NCBI RefSeq assembly: GCF_947623445.1
Contig: NC_135241.1
Location: 4,838,501-4,902,500, forward strand
Reading direction: 5' to 3'
DNA from: Clavelina lepadiformis
Lineage: Eukaryota > Chordata > Ascidiacea > Aplousobranchia > Clavelinidae
Length of the DNA: 64,000 bases
The number at the start of each line of letters is the position of its first letter. The stretch's first letter is position 1. Below are positions 61,576 to 64,000 of this stretch, piece after piece. The notes under the pieces are model-generated. The model ran no database searches and was not told where the DNA came from. It was given only the letters and a program-made list of their open reading frames with translations. Made by a program: the position numbers and the translations under genes.

Positions 61576-62710
61576 TTCACATGCCGTGTTCTGGATCTTG
61601 TCGCATTTCGCTTGCCACCTTTCACTTTGAAAAGGCAGAAAAAACTTATCCCAGGGCGCGCAGAAAATGTCAAGAATTAGGTGGTGATTTAGCAGTAACA
61701 ACAAACCAACTAACGTGGGAAAGATTGCGAGAATGTTGCAATACAGAAGAAGAGTTTTGGGTGGGTTTGCGCCGGTGTGGTGAACAAAACACTTACAGAA
61801 ATTTGGATCAGCCTGCAATCAGATGTCGATCACTTCCCTTTATTGTTCCTGATAGACATGTCAATGAAACTTGCCAGGCTGTGTTGATGAATCCTGGAAG
61901 AAGCAACGGAATTTATCCTGAGGCTAAATTGGAATCTTGCTTTATTAAGAATAGCTACATCTGTCAAATTAGAAATGCAGCAAGTACGGAATCCACTAGC
62001 ACAACTGAAGAACATCGAAATAATGTTTTCGTTGATCATTACACAAATTTCAACAAGCGCTCGATTGCAACCTTCTCCACCACAGCAGCATCTATGGACA
62101 TAGATCACGAGAACCAGTCATCGCCAATTGATTTTAACTTGGCTACCAATTCAACATTTCCGCAGATTCCACAAAACATTCCAATTGCCTGGATTGCAGG
62201 TGGCCTGCTTGCCACCTTAGTTATAGCATTGTTATTGGCTGTGGTACTGCATTGTCGTAAAAAACTAAGAAAACCTACTCAACACCAAGAAATAAACCCA
62301 TCCAAAGACCGTTCATCAAATCCAAGATCTTTTACAGCAAGGATCCAGGCCTCTGAGCAAGATCGGGTTAAGTAAGCAGTTAGTGATGCGTAATTATCAT
62401 GATTTTAACTCGACATTTTATGACGTGACTAAAGCTGCACGCATTACGGTATATCAGTTACTCATCATACGTTTCGTAGGTATACTCGTATAAGCTCACT
62501 TCTCAAAACATAATCTACAGGCTGTGATTTTCTTATAGTTCGGATGATTGGAGTCACGATCCTGTGTCGTCATCAAGCGACAACACCTACAACTACATTG
62601 CACCTATTGCTCCAACGGATTATGCTCATTACGTCAATTTTCCAGTTTCATCTGATCAAAAGGAGACTTTGGAAAATCCATATGACATTGTTGAAGTTGT
62701 CCAATATTAG
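61576..62710 (+). CDS. C-type-lectin-domain single-pass membrane receptor, 5' exon missing
   Basis: Exons: about 61576-62371 and 62539-62710; from the ATG at 61581 this is 963 nt, 320 residues. Residues 7-130 form a C-type lectin-like fold: ARRKCQELGGDLAV (about 26-39), the WVGL motif (60-63), and four structural cysteines C30, C98, C120 and C128 with the final YICQI. No EPN/QPD or WND motif is seen, so calcium-dependent sugar binding is doubtful. A Ser/Thr/Asn-rich stalk follows, then a transmembrane helix at about 202-223 (AWIAGGLLATLVIALLLAVV) and the basic stop CRKKLRK. The tail has seven tyrosines in the second exon, including HYVNF, a YxN motif of the Grb2-SH2 type, and NPYDIV. The ATG at 61581 is not a likely start: a signal peptide is missing and a plausible acceptor (TTTAG) precedes it. 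Probably a cell-surface recognition or signalling receptor. Confidence 0.8.
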
Positions 62711-64000
62711 TACAGAGAGTATCCTAATAGTTTCAAAATGACGGCACAATAGAAGAGACTATTAATACACCGTATAGTATACCGGTAGTTATGTTAATCA
62801 ATGGATTCAGCACTTTCACCGTAAGTCAAAAAATTTATCTGTGAACTCACCCAGTCTTCCATATTTAATTGTTTTCCTCTTTGGTCTTATGACAAAAACA
62901 ATATATAAAGACTTTATGTGTGCTAGGCCTACTAGAAAGATAGGCTTTTGGTTTTTACTTTGATCAATGATTGGCTGGAGGATTGGATTGGATACTTGCA
63001 GCATTGTCTCATATTGTATAGGATGCGATTTTCTTTTGTTTTTAATGAAAACAATCGTAAGTTGGAAAGCACTTTTGACCTGCGACGTTTTGTTGCGATA
63101 ATTTAAATTTAAAAAACACGTTTGACAACTACCATATTATAAACTAACTTCCTTGTGTAACATTTCAGGTAATTAAATCACGAACTGAACTATTTTGATC
63201 ATGCCTCCGTCACTGAAAATATAATAAATGTAGATAAAAGGAAGCTGGTTTAAGGCTGTTTTGGACTCAATTGAACTTTTTAACAAACGCTCAATTGATT
63301 CGTACATAGCAGAGTTTTCAAAACGCATAACACCAATAGAAGGGTGTTCCGACGCGATTTAACTTTTTCAGTATAAAGCAAAGCAACAGTTTGTGAACTT
63401 AGCAAAACATTCAGTTAAAAACACACTAAAACTGTAGTAACTTATAGCTGAAGTTTTGATCAAAAGACTTAACGCCAAATTCACTCAGCTTTTGCATCTG
63501 GTTCAGGAGTTGAAACCTTCATGGTCCCTTATAACATACAGAAGCAAAAAATGGAAAAGGAAAAAACTTCCATAGAATAATCAGTGTTAATCTCCAATCT
63601 TCTACACATACGTCTTAAAGAAGAATGTTTTTTGATATGATGCCAAACTTTCTATGCTTGTTTGAAAAGTTATACATTGTAACAAATTTTCGTCAAAGAT
63701 GTTTCGTTTTCGTCACATTTATAAAATCTCCAATCGATTATAAAAAACAAGTTAGCGTCGCCCTCAGTGAAGTAAATGATGTCGCCAGATGGGGAAAAAG
63801 AGCTCAAAGGCATTGACGTCATCAGCCAAAAGAGACACGTTCCCATCGTGCATGACATGAATAATCTGGTATAATTATGTCTTCGCTAAATTAAATGCAC
63901 AATGGCGCTGATCAAATGTGCTTTATAACGCTTGCCAATAATAATTAATTAGCAATTCACTTCAACGCTTTCGAAGAACCTTAGGTCGTACCATATAACT
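62711..64000. other. Downstream of the lectin-like gene to the window edge
   Basis: No gene is recognised. An AATAAA lies near 63224. From about 63749 to 63918 the sequence repeats the block found before the lectin-like gene, including a second perfect TGACGTCA at 63814-63821. Confidence 0.5.

Noticed and set aside
1..64000. tRNA, rRNA, CRISPR arrays or bacterial features
   Set aside because: No tRNA arm pattern, rRNA sequence or regularly spaced identical repeats with unique spacers were found; the repeats present are eukaryotic satellites and transposons.

Overview
This is eukaryotic, animal nuclear DNA: AT-rich, with multi-exon genes bounded by GT/AG introns, DNA transposons with target-site duplications, and no bacterial-style operons. 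The recognisable genes (a FoxB forkhead factor, AGTPBP1/CCP1, KTI12, CMC1, STOML2 and a C-type-lectin-domain receptor), together with short introns, dense hAT/MULE/Tigger elements and close gene spacing, suggest an invertebrate deuterostome. An ascidian tunicate is my best guess. That placement is inference; nothing in the window proves it.

Layout. Positions 1-14.6 kb are a gene-free array of diverged long repeats with a period of about 3.2-3.4 kb and a larger duplication offset by about 11.6 kb. It contains recurrent stem-loops and one hAT-type MITE. A single-exon FoxB gene (minus strand) lies at 17.7-19.2 kb, between a 3 kb gap and a 9 kb gene-poor stretch that could hold its regulatory DNA. 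From 28.3 to 45.75 kb a 25-exon AGTPBP1/CCP1 gene (minus strand) can be assembled. All zinc-binding and catalytic residues of the deglutamylase are visible, and its reading phase is consistent throughout. Its 4.5 kb intron 6 holds a long inverted repeat, a MULE transposon nested in one arm of that repeat, a microsatellite and a Tigger/pogo element. KTI12 (single exon, minus) follows at 46.8-47.7 kb.

Plus-strand genes fill the right third: CMC1 (50.5 kb), STOML2 (nine exons, 51.5-55.4 kb, with a hAT transposon in intron 7), an unrecognised five-exon gene (56.4-59.8 kb) and a single-pass C-type-lectin-like receptor (61.6-62.7 kb). CMC1 and STOML2 are both mitochondrial proteins: one for cytochrome oxidase copper/assembly chemistry, the other a cardiolipin/prohibitin-associated inner-membrane scaffold. 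A block carrying a CRE-like site is duplicated before the lectin gene and again at the window's right edge.

The most rewarding observations are the transposons with exact boundaries, the stem-loop-bearing repeat array, the inverted repeat in AGTPBP1 that could form a long RNA hairpin, and the orphan gene at 56.4-59.8 kb. I found no clearly new multi-gene system.
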